A stretch of DNA of 64,000 nucleotides, from the NCBI RefSeq assembly GCF_000504165.1, contig NZ_KI632505.1, forward strand, positions 872,738-936,737. Direction: 5' to 3'. The position numbers were made by a program, and so were the translations under genes. This document shows, one piece after another, positions 23,945 to 33,546 of this stretch; position 1 is the first letter of the stretch, and each line of letters starts with the position of its first letter. The notes beneath the pieces were generated by a model. That model worked only from the letters and a program-made list of their open reading frames with translations. It was not told the DNA's origin and did not search any database. This stretch comes from Bacillus sp. FJAT-14578 (GTDB lineage: Bacteria; Bacillota; Bacilli; Bacillales; Bacillaceae_H).

Positions 23945-24580
23945 CTAACTACCTTGTATAAGGTCTGAGAATTTTTTTGCTGTTTCTACTAGCTCGGCAT
24001 AGTCTCCATCTTTAATCAATTTTGATGGATTGATTAAAGAACTGCCGAGCCCTGCTGCAACAGCGCCCGCTTTTAAGAAAGAAGCAAGATTGTCAAGATT
24101 CACACCGCCTGTCGGCATAAGCGGAATGTGCGGCAGCGGACCTTTAAGACTTTTAAAGTAACCGATTCCCAGTGCGTCTGCTGGAAATACCTTAATAATA
24201 TCGGCTCCATGCTCATAAGCCGTCAAGATTTCTGTTGGAGTCAGGGCACCGGGAATGCTGATAATGCCGTAACGTTTGGCCATTTTGATGGTTCCTGCAT
24301 TAACGGTTGGCGAGAAAATAAATTCTGCTCCTGCCATAATCACAGCACGTGCTGTTTCTGGATCCAAAACCGTTCCGGCCCCGACAATTATGTCATCACC
24401 GAATTCTTCTTTTACTGTTTCAATTAGTGTGCATACTTTCGGGGTTTCAACGGTAATTTCTAATGTACAGATCCCCCCCTCTTTCAAGGCGCGTGTAATC
24501 GGTATAATTTGATCAGGTCGCGCGCCTCGGATTACCGCCACAAGCTTTCTCTTTTTTAATTCTTCTAATTTACTCACCAT
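23945..24580 (-). CDS. eda: 2-keto-3-deoxy-6-phosphogluconate/galactonate aldolase
   Basis: 211 residues, class I aldolase of the KDPG/KHG family. Landmarks: KKRKLVAVIRGARPDQ at the start, LEITVETP, GAGTVLDPETA near residue 67, and IIKVFPADALG near 130 with the Schiff-base lysine; PTGGVNLDN closes the phosphate site. It splits KDPG or KDPGal into pyruvate and glyceraldehyde 3-phosphate. It is the last gene of the sugar-acid operon and follows the KDG kinase, its natural upstream step, by 20 bases. Confidence 0.92.
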   Translation of the reverse strand: MVSKLEELKKRKLVAVIRGARPDQIIPITRALKEGGICTLEITVETPKVCTLIETVKEEFGDDIIVGAGTVLDPETARAVIMAGAEFIFSPTVNAGTIKMAKRYGIISIPGALTPTEILTAYEHGADIIKVFPADALGIGYFKSLKGPLPHIPLMPTGGVNLDNLASFLKAGAVAAGLGSSLINPSKLIKDGDYAELVETAKKFSDLIQGS

Positions 24581-24600
24581 ACCTCCACCTCTCTATTTCT

Positions 24601-25563
24601 CTATCTGGTTACGTCTTCCATGCCGCCGTTTATAAAAGACTGGAGATCGGCTCGGGTGGGCAGACCTTCTGCGTCTCCATTCACCATTGTCACCATTGCA
24701 CCCATCGCGTTGCCACGGCGCGCGGCTTCTTCAAGTGACAGGCCATCAAGCATTCCGGACAAAACCCCCGCTGCAAATGCATCTCCTGCACCGATTGGAT
24801 CGATGACCCGCTCAACAAAAAAGCCTGGAACGCGTGTTTTTGGAATAGATGGAGCGGCTAGGAGAGAACCTTCTTTACCAAGTTTCATGAACACGGTTTT
24901 AACACCCAGTTCATGAAAAAAATCAACGTGTTCCTCAGGTGTATGCGAACCAAATAAAAATTCAGCTTCGGACAATCCTGGCAAAATTATATCGCTTTCT
25001 GCTGCATATTTTTTTAAAAAATAGCGTGCTTCCTGTTCATTACTCCAAATTTTCAAGCGAAGATTTGGATCAAATACAATTTTCACGCTGTTTTCTTTAG
25101 CAATACGGATTGCTTTTTCAAACATTAAACGGCAACTCTCACTAAGAGCGGGAGTAATGCCGGTAATATGCAAATAAGCCGCACCTTTAATGGCTTCTTC
25201 CGGTAAAAACTCCGCGTTCATTTTGCTGGCTGCGGAATTTTTCCGGTAGTAGTAAACGCGCGTATCATTCAGCCTTCTGAACTCCTTGAAAAACACGGCT
25301 GTCGGCGCATCGGCATCTCGTGTCACGTATGACACATCAACCCCTTCCCCGCGAATAAACGCCTGCATGGCATCTCCAAATTCATCGTCTCCAAGCCGGC
25401 TGATCCAGCGGGCACGATGGCCTAGACGGGAAAGTCCAATGGCCACATTGGACTCTGCGCCTCCAAATTTCATGGAAAAAGAACGGGCGTGTCGAAGCGG
25501 GCCTTCTTCATTTGGTGTAAATAATGTCATGGTTTCCCCAATTGTTACAACATCCATGTCCAT
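24601..25563 (-). CDS. kdgK: 2-keto-3-deoxygluconate/galactonate kinase (PfkB family)
   Basis: 320 residues from ATG 25563; a TTG codon just before it is less likely. PfkB/ribokinase fold with GGAESNVAIGLSRLG near residue 34, FDPNLRLKIW near 170 and the catalytic anion hole and base DPIGAGDAFAAG near 257. The set YYYRKNSAAS near 107 is typical of KDG kinases. It phosphorylates 2-keto-3-deoxygluconate or -galactonate at O6, feeding the aldolase encoded next. With galactonate dehydratase in the same operon, KDGal is a likely substrate. Confidence 0.9.
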   Translation of the reverse strand: MDMDVVTIGETMTLFTPNEEGPLRHARSFSMKFGGAESNVAIGLSRLGHRARWISRLGDDEFGDAMQAFIRGEGVDVSYVTRDADAPTAVFFKEFRRLNDTRVYYYRKNSAASKMNAEFLPEEAIKGAAYLHITGITPALSESCRLMFEKAIRIAKENSVKIVFDPNLRLKIWSNEQEARYFLKKYAAESDIILPGLSEAEFLFGSHTPEEHVDFFHELGVKTVFMKLGKEGSLLAAPSIPKTRVPGFFVERVIDPIGAGDAFAAGVLSGMLDGLSLEEAARRGNAMGAMVTMVNGDAEGLPTRADLQSFINGGMEDVTR

Positions 25564-25583
25564 CAACTTCTTTCTTGTTTTTA

Positions 25584-26447
25584 CTAGCCTTGAACATGAT
25601 TGGACAACGTACCGATTTTTTCAATCGTGACGTTCATCCGGTCACCATTTTTCAGCCATACTTTTGGATTCCGTCCCATTCCAACGCCAGGCGGCGTGCC
25701 TGTGGCAATTAAATCTCCAGGTTTTAACGTCATGGACTGTGATAAAAAGGAAATTATTTGAGGGACTGTAAAAATTAAGTTGCTCGTATTGGAATTTTGC
25801 ATCATTTCCCCGTTTAACTCGAGTGAAATATCAAGCTGGTGGGGATCACCCACTTCGTCATGCGATACAACAACAGGACCTGTTGGTGCAAAGGTGTCTG
25901 CTGTTTTGCCGCGTGACCACTGGCCGTCCGCAAATTGCAAATCCCGAGCACTAATATCGTTCATGATGGTATAACCAAAAACGTAGTCATTCGCTTCTTC
26001 TTCTGATATATGTTTTGCTTCTTTGCCAATTACGATTGCAAGCTCTGCTTCAAAATCAACTTCAGTAGAATTGACTGGAATTTGCACGGCATTATGATGG
26101 CCGACAATCGCATTTGAATATTTTGAGAAAATAACGGGCGATTTAGGCGGCTCCATCCCGGTTTCTTTGCAATGATCTATGTAATTCAGTCCAACGCAAA
26201 TAATTTTTTCCGGCTGGGGAATGGGCGCCTGAATAGTAACATCAGACAAAGCAAAAACCGCCTCATCATTTTGACGCTGTTTAAGTAGTTGTTCAGCAAG
26301 CGGCCGCAGTTCACTGCTGCATTCAATAAATGTTTTAATACATGCAGGGAATTGATCGGGCTGAAGGGCTGTTAAACTAATTACCTGGTCGTCTTGTACG
26401 ATGCCAATATGCTGGTTGTCTTGAATGGAAAAAGCAGCTAATTTCAT
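25584..26447 (-). CDS. FAH-family hydrolase
   Basis: 287 residues from ATG 26447 (AAAGGAGAGAATCTAG). It has a short N-terminal domain followed by the fumarylacetoacetate hydrolase fold: ICVGLNYIDHCKETG near residue 82, metal ligands in DFEAELAIVIGKE near 130, NDISARDLQ near 165 and LIATGTPPGVGMG near 250. Related enzymes cleave or hydrate 2,4-diketo acids; those in deoxy-sugar pathways act on 2,4-diketo-3-deoxy-L-rhamnonate or -fuconate. Together with the dehydrogenase encoded just upstream, an oxidise-then-hydrolyse branch is plausible. The substrate is inferred from context only. Confidence 0.82.
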   Translation of the reverse strand: MKLAAFSIQDNQHIGIVQDDQVISLTALQPDQFPACIKTFIECSSELRPLAEQLLKQRQNDEAVFALSDVTIQAPIPQPEKIICVGLNYIDHCKETGMEPPKSPVIFSKYSNAIVGHHNAVQIPVNSTEVDFEAELAIVIGKEAKHISEEEANDYVFGYTIMNDISARDLQFADGQWSRGKTADTFAPTGPVVVSHDEVGDPHQLDISLELNGEMMQNSNTSNLIFTVPQIISFLSQSMTLKPGDLIATGTPPGVGMGRNPKVWLKNGDRMNVTIEKIGTLSNHVQG

Positions 26448-26464
26448 CTAGATTCTCTCCTTTC

Positions 26465-27424
26465 TTATGTTAGTGCGTATGGTGATTTTTCACCGCTTAA
26501 TACTTGAATAATATTTTTTGCGGCTTTTTGGCGAAGCTCAATCATGGCTTCTTCTGAATACCATGCGCTGTGCGGCGTAATGATCACGTTATCCATTTTA
26601 AGAAGCGGGCTATCCGTGTTGATAGGCTCGTTTTCTGTTACATCAAGCGCAGCGCCAGCAATGATTTTATTTTCAAGTGCCTCAGCAAGTGCTTTTTCAT
26701 CGATAATTGGTCCGCGTGCTGTATTAATGATCACCGCATTTTTCTTCATTTGATTTAAGCGTTCTTCGTTAATCAAATGGAAGGTATCATCAATAAGCGG
26801 CACGTGCACTGACAAAAAGTCGGATTCACGGATAATTTCGTCCAGTTCCATTTTTTGAACACCGACGGCTGCCATGTCTTCTGCCGAAACGAATGGATCA
26901 TAAGCGGCTGTCTTAAAACCAAGCGGCTTTACTTTTTCAACAAAACGGCGCGGAATACGGCCAAAACCAAGAACACCAACGGTTTGGTTGTTAAAGCGGT
27001 GAATAGGAACACAAGCTTTAAAATCCCAGTTTCCGTTTTTTACTTCGTTGTTTAATAATGTGACTTTGCGTGCCCATGATAACAATAGAGCAAGAGCATG
27101 ATTTGACACTTCTTCCATGCCATAGTCTGGAACATTCGCGACGATAATTCCTTTTTCTTTTGCTGCATCCAGGTCAATGGTGTTCACACCCACTCCATAG
27201 CGGGAAATGATTTTTACATTTTCAAGCGATTCAATAACCCGACGTGAAATGGGTGCGTACTGATTCAATATTGCGTCTACGTCTTTCGCCGCTTCCATAA
27301 CCTCGTCTTCCGTTCTGCACTGAGCTTTGATAAATTCAATTTCCAGCCCGCTTTGTTCAAAAACACTTTCTTCATATTGCAAATGCTCGAATTCATAGTC
27401 TGTTAATAATACTTTAAATGCCAT
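26465..27424 (-). CDS. D-isomer-specific 2-hydroxyacid dehydrogenase
   Basis: 319 residues from ATG 27424 after GGAGTGAAGCTAAA. NAD-binding motif VGVLGFGRIPRRF near residue 148, catalytic Arg in NTARGPIIDE near 233, Glu in DVTENEPIN near 262 and His in ITPHSAWYS near 284, the triad of the D-2-hydroxyacid dehydrogenase family (CtBP/phosphoglycerate dehydrogenase-like branch). It interconverts a 2-hydroxyacid and a 2-oxoacid with NAD(P). In this operon it may oxidise a hydroxyacid produced by the LarA-like enzyme, or reduce a 2-keto intermediate. Confidence 0.88.
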   Translation of the reverse strand: MAFKVLLTDYEFEHLQYEESVFEQSGLEIEFIKAQCRTEDEVMEAAKDVDAILNQYAPISRRVIESLENVKIISRYGVGVNTIDLDAAKEKGIIVANVPDYGMEEVSNHALALLLSWARKVTLLNNEVKNGNWDFKACVPIHRFNNQTVGVLGFGRIPRRFVEKVKPLGFKTAAYDPFVSAEDMAAVGVQKMELDEIIRESDFLSVHVPLIDDTFHLINEERLNQMKKNAVIINTARGPIIDEKALAEALENKIIAGAALDVTENEPINTDSPLLKMDNVIITPHSAWYSEEAMIELRQKAAKNIIQVLSGEKSPYALT

Positions 27425-27457
27425 TTTAGCTTCACTCCTTAACGTATTCTTAAAATC

Positions 27458-27484
27458 CTGAAACGAGAGAGACTCCCGTTTCAG
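27458..27484 (-). other. Intra-operon hairpin
   Basis: CTGAAACG and CGTTTCAG pair around an 11-base loop in the gap between the U32-like gene and the dehydrogenase gene. A short T-rich stretch follows on the minus strand. It could act as a processing or attenuation site. Confidence 0.45.
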
Positions 27485-27496
27485 AAAATGTTTATT

Positions 27497-28447
27497 TTAC
27501 TTCACTGCCTCTTTTTTAACTTTTGCAATGCCAAGTCCTTCTGCACCAAGTTTCGATGTTTTTGCTTCCGGGTAGTAGCGTTCAATCATTTGAATGCCAA
27601 TCGCTGCACGGCGTACACGTTCCTGAGCAAGTGAGATATTCGTACTTTCCCACTGTTTGCCGGAAGGATAGACATCAGGATGGTTCCGAAGCCCGAATTT
27701 AATATATACAGGTGCCAATACGCGAATGATTTCCGGTATTTCGTAGTATCGAAGAAATCCGCCAAACGTATCCGGCACTTCAACATATAAATCTATTGGA
27801 ATATCAATGGCCTGGCGAATGGCAGCTAATTTTGGAAGAGTTAACGCAGACGGAACGTTGTAGGTATCTGCTCCGATATCCTGCATTAATTTAACGGATA
27901 CAGGGTTGGCGGACCCCATTTGAACAGATACTTTTACTACAAAATCTTCAGGAAGCTGTCCGTTTTTCTTCATTTCTTTTGTCAAAAGAAGTAGTCCTTC
28001 ATCGGCTACAAGTGCGCCTCGCAAGCCCAGTGCGGCTCCGCGCTTTAAATCTTCCATGGCGTAGACAAGCTGGTCGGCTCCCTCATGTCGCAGCGCTTGT
28101 GATTTTCCCCCTGGTGTAAACGGTCCCGCACTGATATCCCATGTGCCCCGCGGACCCACGAATAAGCTAAGTTCCATGCCGCGTTCTGCCGTCATCTCAC
28201 ACATTTCTTTAATTTCTTCATCTGTTTGAAGCATGATGCCGCTGCCTTGTGAAACACGGTGAATGGTTAAGCCAAGCCGATCAATTTCTTTCAACGTTTC
28301 TCTTAAGGCAGCCGGCCCTTCGACACTTGGCAGCTCAATGCGGTACTGGGCTCCGTCCGGAAATCTCTTTGTGGATGTTGGCAGTTCTTGCAGATCAGTA
28401 GATGGATAGCCTAATTGTTCAAGCAATTGACGTGATTCTTTCATCAT
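27497..28447 (-). CDS. U32-peptidase-like TIM-barrel protein of unknown role
   Basis: 316 residues; its ATG overlaps the stop of the preceding gene (TGATG), so translation is coupled. The sequence has a regular barrel pattern (LGLTIHRVSQGSGIMLQTDE near residue 55, MELSLFVGPRGTWDISAG near 93, LRGALVADEG near 143, DFVVKVSVQMGSANPVSVKL near 165, IPIDLYVEVPDTFGGF near 215, PVYIKFGLRNHPDVYPSG near 245). It resembles proteins annotated as U32 family peptidases, but no cysteine cluster or known catalytic set is visible. Proteolysis is not implied. Its position between a DapA-family enzyme and a dehydrogenase points to a carbohydrate-acid step not yet named. Confidence 0.6.
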   Translation of the reverse strand: MMKESRQLLEQLGYPSTDLQELPTSTKRFPDGAQYRIELPSVEGPAALRETLKEIDRLGLTIHRVSQGSGIMLQTDEEIKEMCEMTAERGMELSLFVGPRGTWDISAGPFTPGGKSQALRHEGADQLVYAMEDLKRGAALGLRGALVADEGLLLLTKEMKKNGQLPEDFVVKVSVQMGSANPVSVKLMQDIGADTYNVPSALTLPKLAAIRQAIDIPIDLYVEVPDTFGGFLRYYEIPEIIRVLAPVYIKFGLRNHPDVYPSGKQWESTNISLAQERVRRAAIGIQMIERYYPEAKTSKLGAEGLGIAKVKKEAVK

Positions 28448-29352
28448 TGAACGCCTTCTTTCATTAGGAAAGTTTTTAATAGGGACGCTACATTATCACT
28501 TAAATCAGCCGGATATACATCGCATGGAGCCCGATGTCCTGCAGGTACATCAAACCAGCGCTGATGAACAGCCTCTTTCATTGCCGTAAAAAATGTTGGT
28601 GTGAACGTGTATAATTCCATCATTTTTGAAATCATCCGATGTTTCTTCTCCGCTTCAGCTAGATTCCCTTTTTGATATGCTTCATATAAATCAACCGATA
28701 TTTCCGGTGCAAAGACAGCAGTTCCGTTAATGCTGCCTGCGGCTCCTATCATTTGAGCCGGAAGCAGATGCTCATCAAATGCAGAGAAGACACGGAAGTC
28801 ACTGCGCACTTTCGTTACTTCTGTCAGCACCTGGCGAAGGTGGCCAAAATCGCTGACCGTTTCTTTAATGCCAGCAATGTTTGGATGCGCTTCGGCTAAT
28901 TTTTTGATTAGCTCAACCGACAAATTTTGCCCGGTTAACAGCGGAATATTGTAAATAAACACTTGCAGCACTGTATGGTTTGCGATGGTCGAGTAAAAAC
29001 GATACAGCTGCTCGTCTGATAGCTTCCAGTAGTATGGGCTGACGACAAGAACACCATTTGCCCCTTGCTCTTCTGCATACGACGTCAATTCAAGAACTTC
29101 TTTTAACGATGTATGCCCGACGCCGACCATCACAGGTATACGACCGTTAATGTGCTTGATCATTTCCCTCACATACAGCTTGTTTTCTTCTAATGTAAGT
29201 GATGAGAACTCCCCTGAACTCCCCATTAACAAAATACCGTTAATATTCCGTAAAATTAATTGCTCGATATAGCGCTTATTAAGCTCTAAATCCAGATTGC
29301 CTGCTTCGTCAAACAATGTGACAACCGGTGGAATAATACCATGAAAGTTCAA
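28444..29352 (-). CDS. DapA-family aldolase/dehydratase
   Basis: I choose TTG 29352 (NFHGIIPPVVTLFDEAG), which follows GAGGAGG by 8 bases and lies 20 bases after the stop of the dehydratase gene; an upstream ATG would overlap that gene. 302 residues. N-acetylneuraminate lyase/DHDPS fold: LLMGSSGEFSSLTLEE near residue 45, VSPYYWKLSDEQL near 107, QVFIYNIPLLTGQ with the catalytic Tyr near 133 and IAGIKETVSDFGHL with the Schiff-base Lys near 163. Family members in sugar-acid operons are KDG aldolases or ketodeoxyglucarate/ketodeoxypentonate dehydratases. Which one applies here is unresolved. Confidence 0.85.
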   Translation of the reverse strand: MNFHGIIPPVVTLFDEAGNLDLELNKRYIEQLILRNINGILLMGSSGEFSSLTLEENKLYVREMIKHINGRIPVMVGVGHTSLKEVLELTSYAEEQGANGVLVVSPYYWKLSDEQLYRFYSTIANHTVLQVFIYNIPLLTGQNLSVELIKKLAEAHPNIAGIKETVSDFGHLRQVLTEVTKVRSDFRVFSAFDEHLLPAQMIGAAGSINGTAVFAPEISVDLYEAYQKGNLAEAEKKHRMISKMMELYTFTPTFFTAMKEAVHQRWFDVPAGHRAPCDVYPADLSDNVASLLKTFLMKEGVQ

Positions 29353-29371
29353 TGCTTTCTCCTCCTCTTCA

Positions 29372-30520
29372 TTACCATTCGGCAATACTGCCATCTTCAT
29401 GCCGCCAAATCGGATTTTTCCAATCATGCCCAATTTCTGCTGCCTGCTTCATCTTTTCCTCATCAATATCTACACCAAGCCCCGGTTTATCTGGAATGTT
29501 CACATAACCGTCTTTGTATTCGAATAATTCTGGATTTTTCATATAGTCGAGAATATCCATTCCTTCATTGTAGTGAATACCCAAGCTTTGCTCCTGAATG
29601 ATGAAGTTTGGTGTTGATGCGGCAAGGTGAAGAGATGAAGCAAGCGTCATTGGTCCGAGCGGACAGTGCGGCGCAATAGAGACATCATACGCTTCTGCCA
29701 TCGCGGCAATTTTCTTTCCTTCTAAAATGCCCCCTGTATGAGAGAGATCCGGTTGAATAATATCAACATACCCGTCTTGAAGGAGCTGCTTAAAGCCCCA
29801 GCGTGTATACATTCTTTCTCCCGTTGCAATCGGGCATGTTGTGTGCCAGGCGATATCTCGAAGTGCTTCATTGTTTTCCGGCAGAACCGGCTCTTCAATA
29901 AACATGGGGCGGTACGGTTCAAGCTCTTTTACAATCGTTTTTGCCATGGTTTTATGAATACGGCCATGGAAATCAACACCGATGCCAAAGTCTTTGCCGA
30001 CTGCTTCACGTATAGACGCGACCCGTTCAATGACCGCTTCCACTTTTGAAAAACTGTCTATGTAATTCATTTCTTCAGATGCGTTCATTTTCACAGCCAG
30101 GAAGCCCTCTCGCTGCTTTTCTTTTGCTGCAGCGGCAACATCAATTGGACGATCGCCGCCTATCCATGAGTATACTTTAATTTTTTGGCGAGCCTTGCCG
30201 CCAAGCATTTCATACACCGGAATTTGATAATACTTTCCTTTGATGTCCCAAAGCGCCTGCTCAATCCCGGAAATAGCGCTCATTAAAATCGGGCCGCCCC
30301 GGTAAAAACCTCCTCGGTACAACGTCTGCCATATATCCTCTATCTCATTTGGATTTCGGCCAATCAAGTAGGACGATAGTTCGTTTACGCATGCTTTTAC
30401 TGTTTCGGCACGCCCTTCTACAACAGGCTCTCCCCAGCCGGAAATGCCTTGATCAGTCTCAATCTTTACAAATAGCCAGCGCGGCGGAACTTTGAATAGC
30501 GACACCTTCGTAATTTTCAT
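29372..30520 (-). CDS. dgoD: D-galactonate dehydratase
   Basis: 382 residues of the enolase superfamily (mandelate racemase group). Similarity to E. coli DgoD is evident along the whole length: KITKVSLFKVPPRWLFVKIE, WGEPVVEGRAETV, FYRGGPILMSAISGIEQALW, GVDFHGRIHK (metal Asp and base His), FIEEPVLPEN (metal Glu), ATGERMYTRWGF (metal Glu), SIAPHCPLGPMTLA (catalytic His) and the ending NPIWRHEDGSIAEW. It removes water from D-galactonate to give 2-keto-3-deoxygalactonate, which the kinase and aldolase encoded downstream can use. An intra-operon hairpin lies before it. Confidence 0.93.
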   Translation of the reverse strand: MKITKVSLFKVPPRWLFVKIETDQGISGWGEPVVEGRAETVKACVNELSSYLIGRNPNEIEDIWQTLYRGGFYRGGPILMSAISGIEQALWDIKGKYYQIPVYEMLGGKARQKIKVYSWIGGDRPIDVAAAAKEKQREGFLAVKMNASEEMNYIDSFSKVEAVIERVASIREAVGKDFGIGVDFHGRIHKTMAKTIVKELEPYRPMFIEEPVLPENNEALRDIAWHTTCPIATGERMYTRWGFKQLLQDGYVDIIQPDLSHTGGILEGKKIAAMAEAYDVSIAPHCPLGPMTLASSLHLAASTPNFIIQEQSLGIHYNEGMDILDYMKNPELFEYKDGYVNIPDKPGLGVDIDEEKMKQAAEIGHDWKNPIWRHEDGSIAEW

Positions 30521-30541
30521 ATAACACCCCTGTTTTTAGTG

Positions 30542-30572
30542 GAAGGAGGTTTCCGAATTTGGAAACCCCTTC
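30542..30572 (-). other. Intra-operon hairpin before dgoD
   Basis: GAAGGAGGTTTCC pairs with GGAAACCCCTTC in the 64-base gap between the aldehyde dehydrogenase gene and dgoD. It may stabilise or separate the transcript segments. Confidence 0.5.
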
Positions 30573-30584
30573 TTTACTTTTTAA

Positions 30585-32051
30585 TTAGGATCCTTTAATG
30601 AAGACCGTTTTGATGGCTGTAAAGAATTCTTTCGCCGCTTCTCCTTGCTCTCGTGAGCCCGAGCTCGATGCTTTCATGCCGCCAAATGGTGCTTGCAGCT
30701 CGACACCAGCACTTTCTGCATTAATTCGGACAAGACCCACTTCGATTTCATCGATAAATTCAAGAATTGAATTAATGTTAGACGTGAATATGGATGCGCT
30801 CAATCCATATTTCGTATTATTTGCTATGTCAATTGCTTCTTCGGTATCCGCGGCTTTAATAAGCGCAATGACGGGACCAAAAATTTCTTCCTGTGCAATT
30901 GCCATATCTTCCGTCACGTTTTCAAAAATGGCTGGTGTGATGTAAAAGCCTTTAGCGTATTCGCCTCCTGTTAGCACTTCACCGCCATGTACAAGTTTTG
31001 CACCTTCCTGTTTTCCTTTTTCAATGTATTCTAGTACTGTATTAAACTGGTTTTCACTTGCACAAGGCCCCATCCAAACGCCTTCTTGCAATCCGTTGCC
31101 TACTGTAATTTTTTCCGTTGCTTCTACAAGCTTTTGCTTAAATTCTTCATAAATCGCTGACTCCACGATAACGCGGCTTGATGCCGTACATTTTTGGCCG
31201 GAAGAGCGAAATCCGCCGCTGATAACGGCCTCTGCCGCTTGATCAATATTCGCATCTTTCGTAACGATAACCGGGTTCTTCCCGCCCATTTCAAGCTGGT
31301 ATTTAATGCCGCGTGCCGAAGCGGATTTCGCTACATCTTGCCCAACTTTTTCAGAACCGGTAAAGGTAATGGCATTCAAGAGCGGATGATCGATAAGTCC
31401 CTGGCCGATCTTAGAGCCGGAACCTGTAATAAAGTTTATGACACCTGACGGGAAGCCGGCTTTTGCAAGGCATTCCATTACCTTCGCCCCTGTAACAGCT
31501 CCTTCAGTAGCAGGCTTCCAAACGATTGTGTTGCCGTATACAAGCGCTGGAGCCATCTTCCAAATCGGAATGGCGACAGGAAAATTCCACGGTGTAATGA
31601 CACCGACAACACCAAGAGGCGTTCGTTTTGTAAACATGAGAGCATCCTTATCCGACGATGGAATCACATCACCATCTTTACGCATGCCCTCACCTGCATA
31701 GTAACGAAGAATAGCAATGCCGCGTGCCGTTTCGCCCTTTGCTTCCGGAAGCGTTTTACCCATTTCGCGTGTCATCGTTTCAGCAATTTCCTCGAGATTT
31801 TCTTCTAAAATATTGGCTGCCTTGAAAAGGATCTGTCCTCGTGCTGCCTGACCGAGCTTACGCCATTCTTTTTTAGCATGATGCGCTGCTTTTACTGCGT
31901 CGTTTAAATCATCTTTCGTTGAGCTTTGCACGTAGCCAACCGGCTCTCTGTCCGCTGGACTGATGCTTGTGATCGTCTGATCACCAGAAGCATCTACCCA
32001 TTCATTGTTAATAAAATTTTTATAAGTCTTCGTTGCAAATGTAGTCGACAT
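30585..32051 (-). CDS. Aldehyde dehydrogenase, likely 2-oxoglutarate semialdehyde type
   Basis: 488 residues from ATG 32051 after AAAAGGGGATAAAACGATT; the longer frame would overlap the gene before it. ALDH landmarks: [18 protein letters not shown] near residue 150, FTGSEKVGQ near 228, catalytic Glu in LEMGGKNP near 252, catalytic Cys in [11 protein letters not shown] near 285 and [10 protein letters not shown] near 385. The pattern resembles Bacillus GucD/YcbD, which oxidises 2-oxoglutarate semialdehyde to 2-oxoglutarate. It would close a Weimberg-type route after the FAH-family dehydratase at 33547-34437. Confidence 0.85.
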   Translation of the reverse strand: MSTTFATKTYKNFINNEWVDASGDQTITSISPADREPVGYVQSSTKDDLNDAVKAAHHAKKEWRKLGQAARGQILFKAANILEENLEEIAETMTREMGKTLPEAKGETARGIAILRYYAGEGMRKDGDVIPSSDKDALMFTKRTPLGVVGVITPWNFPVAIPIWKMAPALVYGNTIVWKPATEGAVTGAKVMECLAKAGFPSGVINFITGSGSKIGQGLIDHPLLNAITFTGSEKVGQDVAKSASARGIKYQLEMGGKNPVIVTKDANIDQAAEAVISGGFRSSGQKCTASSRVIVESAIYEEFKQKLVEATEKITVGNGLQEGVWMGPCASENQFNTVLEYIEKGKQEGAKLVHGGEVLTGGEYAKGFYITPAIFENVTEDMAIAQEEIFGPVIALIKAADTEEAIDIANNTKYGLSASIFTSNINSILEFIDEIEVGLVRINAESAGVELQAPFGGMKASSSGSREQGEAAKEFFTAIKTVFIKGS

Positions 32052-32073
32052 AATCGTTTTATCCCCTTTTCTA

Positions 32074-33255
32074 TTAGAATGTTGGTCCGATTCTCCAAAT
32101 CCCAAAATCATACTGCTTCAAAATTTCTGCTTTTGTGAGCTTGCCGTTGGAAACATCCTGAATTTCATTCATGATACGGCGGCCCACATCGTCAATGGTC
32201 TCAATCCCGTCAACAATCGTTCCGGCATCCAGGTCCATGTTTTCACTCATCCGCTCGAACATTGGTGTGTTCGTTGAAATTTTAATAACCGGAGCGATTG
32301 GCGAACCTGTCGGCGTACCGCGTCCACTTGTAAAGAGAACAACTTGTGCACCGCCTGCAACCATACCTGTCAATTGCTCAATGTCATGACCTGGGGTATC
32401 CATCCATACAAGTCCTTTTTTTGTCGGCATCTGTGCATAATCAATCACTTCTTCCAGCCGGGTCGTCCCCGATTTTGTCGAGGCCCCGAGTGATTTCTCC
32501 TCGAGTGAGCTGAGGCCTCCCTCGATGTTGCCTGGACTTGGATTGCCAGTCCGGATGTCGACACCCATTTGAATCGAGCGGTTTTCCATCATTTTTATGA
32601 CCGCATATGCCTTTTTTGCCACCTGGTCATTTGCCGCACGATTAGCCAGCAAGTGTTCGGCGCCAATCAATTCCGTTGTTTCCGCTAAAATGGCCGTGCC
32701 GCCCTGCTCTACAATCATATCGCTTGCACGTCCGACTGCCGGATTTGCCGATAAGCCGGAGCAGGCATCCGACCCTCCGCATTCTGTCCCGACAATCAGC
32801 TCGCTGAAGTCGCATAATTCCCGCTGGACCATGGAAGCGTCCTGTACCATTTTGACCGCTATTTTTGCGACTTCGGCAATTGTTTGGAGAGTGCCGCCGT
32901 GCTCCTGGATTGATACCGTTTCAACCGGTTTGCCGCATTTGGCAATCTCATCTGCAATCCGGTGTGCCTGGTGTGTTTCACAGCCAAGCCCAAGCACGAT
33001 AACACCATATACATTTGGATTCATTCCCATTCCTGCATATGTTCTGGCTGTTTGATCATAGTCAATGCCCACCTGCGCACAGCCATGCTGGTGAATGAAT
33101 GTGACTGTGCCGCTGACAAGTTCCGTTACGCGCTGGGCTGTCTGGGTTGCGCATGTAATGGTGGGCAAAATTAGTACATGGTTTCGGACGCCAACGCGCC
33201 CATCTGGACGGCGGTAGCCCCAAAACTGCATTTTTTCATTCAGCAATTTTGTCAC
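32074..33255 (-). CDS. UxaA-family dehydratase, large subunit
   Basis: 393 residues; the GTG at 33255 (GAGGAAGAG before it) lies inside the end of the small-subunit gene, a 20-base overlap. It matches the C-terminal catalytic part of altronate/galactarate dehydratases: [19 protein letters not shown] near residue 10, HQHGCAQVG near 54, GLGCETHQA near 88, [21 protein letters not shown] near 152 (Fe or Fe-S ligands) and [20 protein letters not shown] near 310. With the separate SAF subunit next to it, the architecture is the split one known for SuyAB sulfolactate lyase and some altronate-type dehydratases. Sugar-acid context favours a hydroxyacid dehydratase. Confidence 0.87.
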   Translation of the reverse strand: MTKLLNEKMQFWGYRRPDGRVGVRNHVLILPTITCATQTAQRVTELVSGTVTFIHQHGCAQVGIDYDQTARTYAGMGMNPNVYGVIVLGLGCETHQAHRIADEIAKCGKPVETVSIQEHGGTLQTIAEVAKIAVKMVQDASMVQRELCDFSELIVGTECGGSDACSGLSANPAVGRASDMIVEQGGTAILAETTELIGAEHLLANRAANDQVAKKAYAVIKMMENRSIQMGVDIRTGNPSPGNIEGGLSSLEEKSLGASTKSGTTRLEEVIDYAQMPTKKGLVWMDTPGHDIEQLTGMVAGGAQVVLFTSGRGTPTGSPIAPVIKISTNTPMFERMSENMDLDAGTIVDGIETIDDVGRRIMNEIQDVSNGKLTKAEILKQYDFGIWRIGPTF

Positions 33256-33535
33256 CTCTTCCTCTTTTGCCTTCTAAATTGTGCACATGAACATGTGTGC
33301 CAGCGGGAATATGAACGGATGCTGCACCAATCACTTCCCCGTATTTAATAATGTCTGCTCCCTGGTCAATCGCTTTAACCGCAAATTTATGGCCAAAACG
33401 AATGGGTTCGAGAATCGTTACCGTGATATCTTCTTGATCGGCTTTCACAACAACTGATGTGTTTGGCGGAATATCTGACAAAGCGACAGCTACACTATCT
33501 TTCTTGCTTAAATAAAGTGTTTTATATTCGCTCAT
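33236..33535 (-). CDS. UxaA-family dehydratase, small SAF subunit
   Basis: 99 residues from ATG 33535 (AAGGGGTGCCGAA). A SAF-domain protein equal to the N-terminal domain of UxaA/GarD or to SuyA: DSVAVALSDIPPNT near residue 14, IRFGHKFAVKAIDQGADIIKYGEVIG near 46 and PAGTHVHVHNLEGKRG near the end. It is thought to bind substrate or form part of the active site with the large subunit, whose gene overlaps this one by 20 bases. Confidence 0.87.
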   Translation of the reverse strand: MSEYKTLYLSKKDSVAVALSDIPPNTSVVVKADQEDITVTILEPIRFGHKFAVKAIDQGADIIKYGEVIGAASVHIPAGTHVHVHNLEGKRGRGDKIAE

Positions 33536-33546
33536 TTCGGCACCCC

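Noticed and set aside
33236-33255. Possible frameshift fusing the two UxaA-type genes into one
   Set aside because: Both pieces have their own starts and full domain boundaries, and split SAF/large-subunit pairs are a known architecture; the 20-base overlap fits translational coupling.
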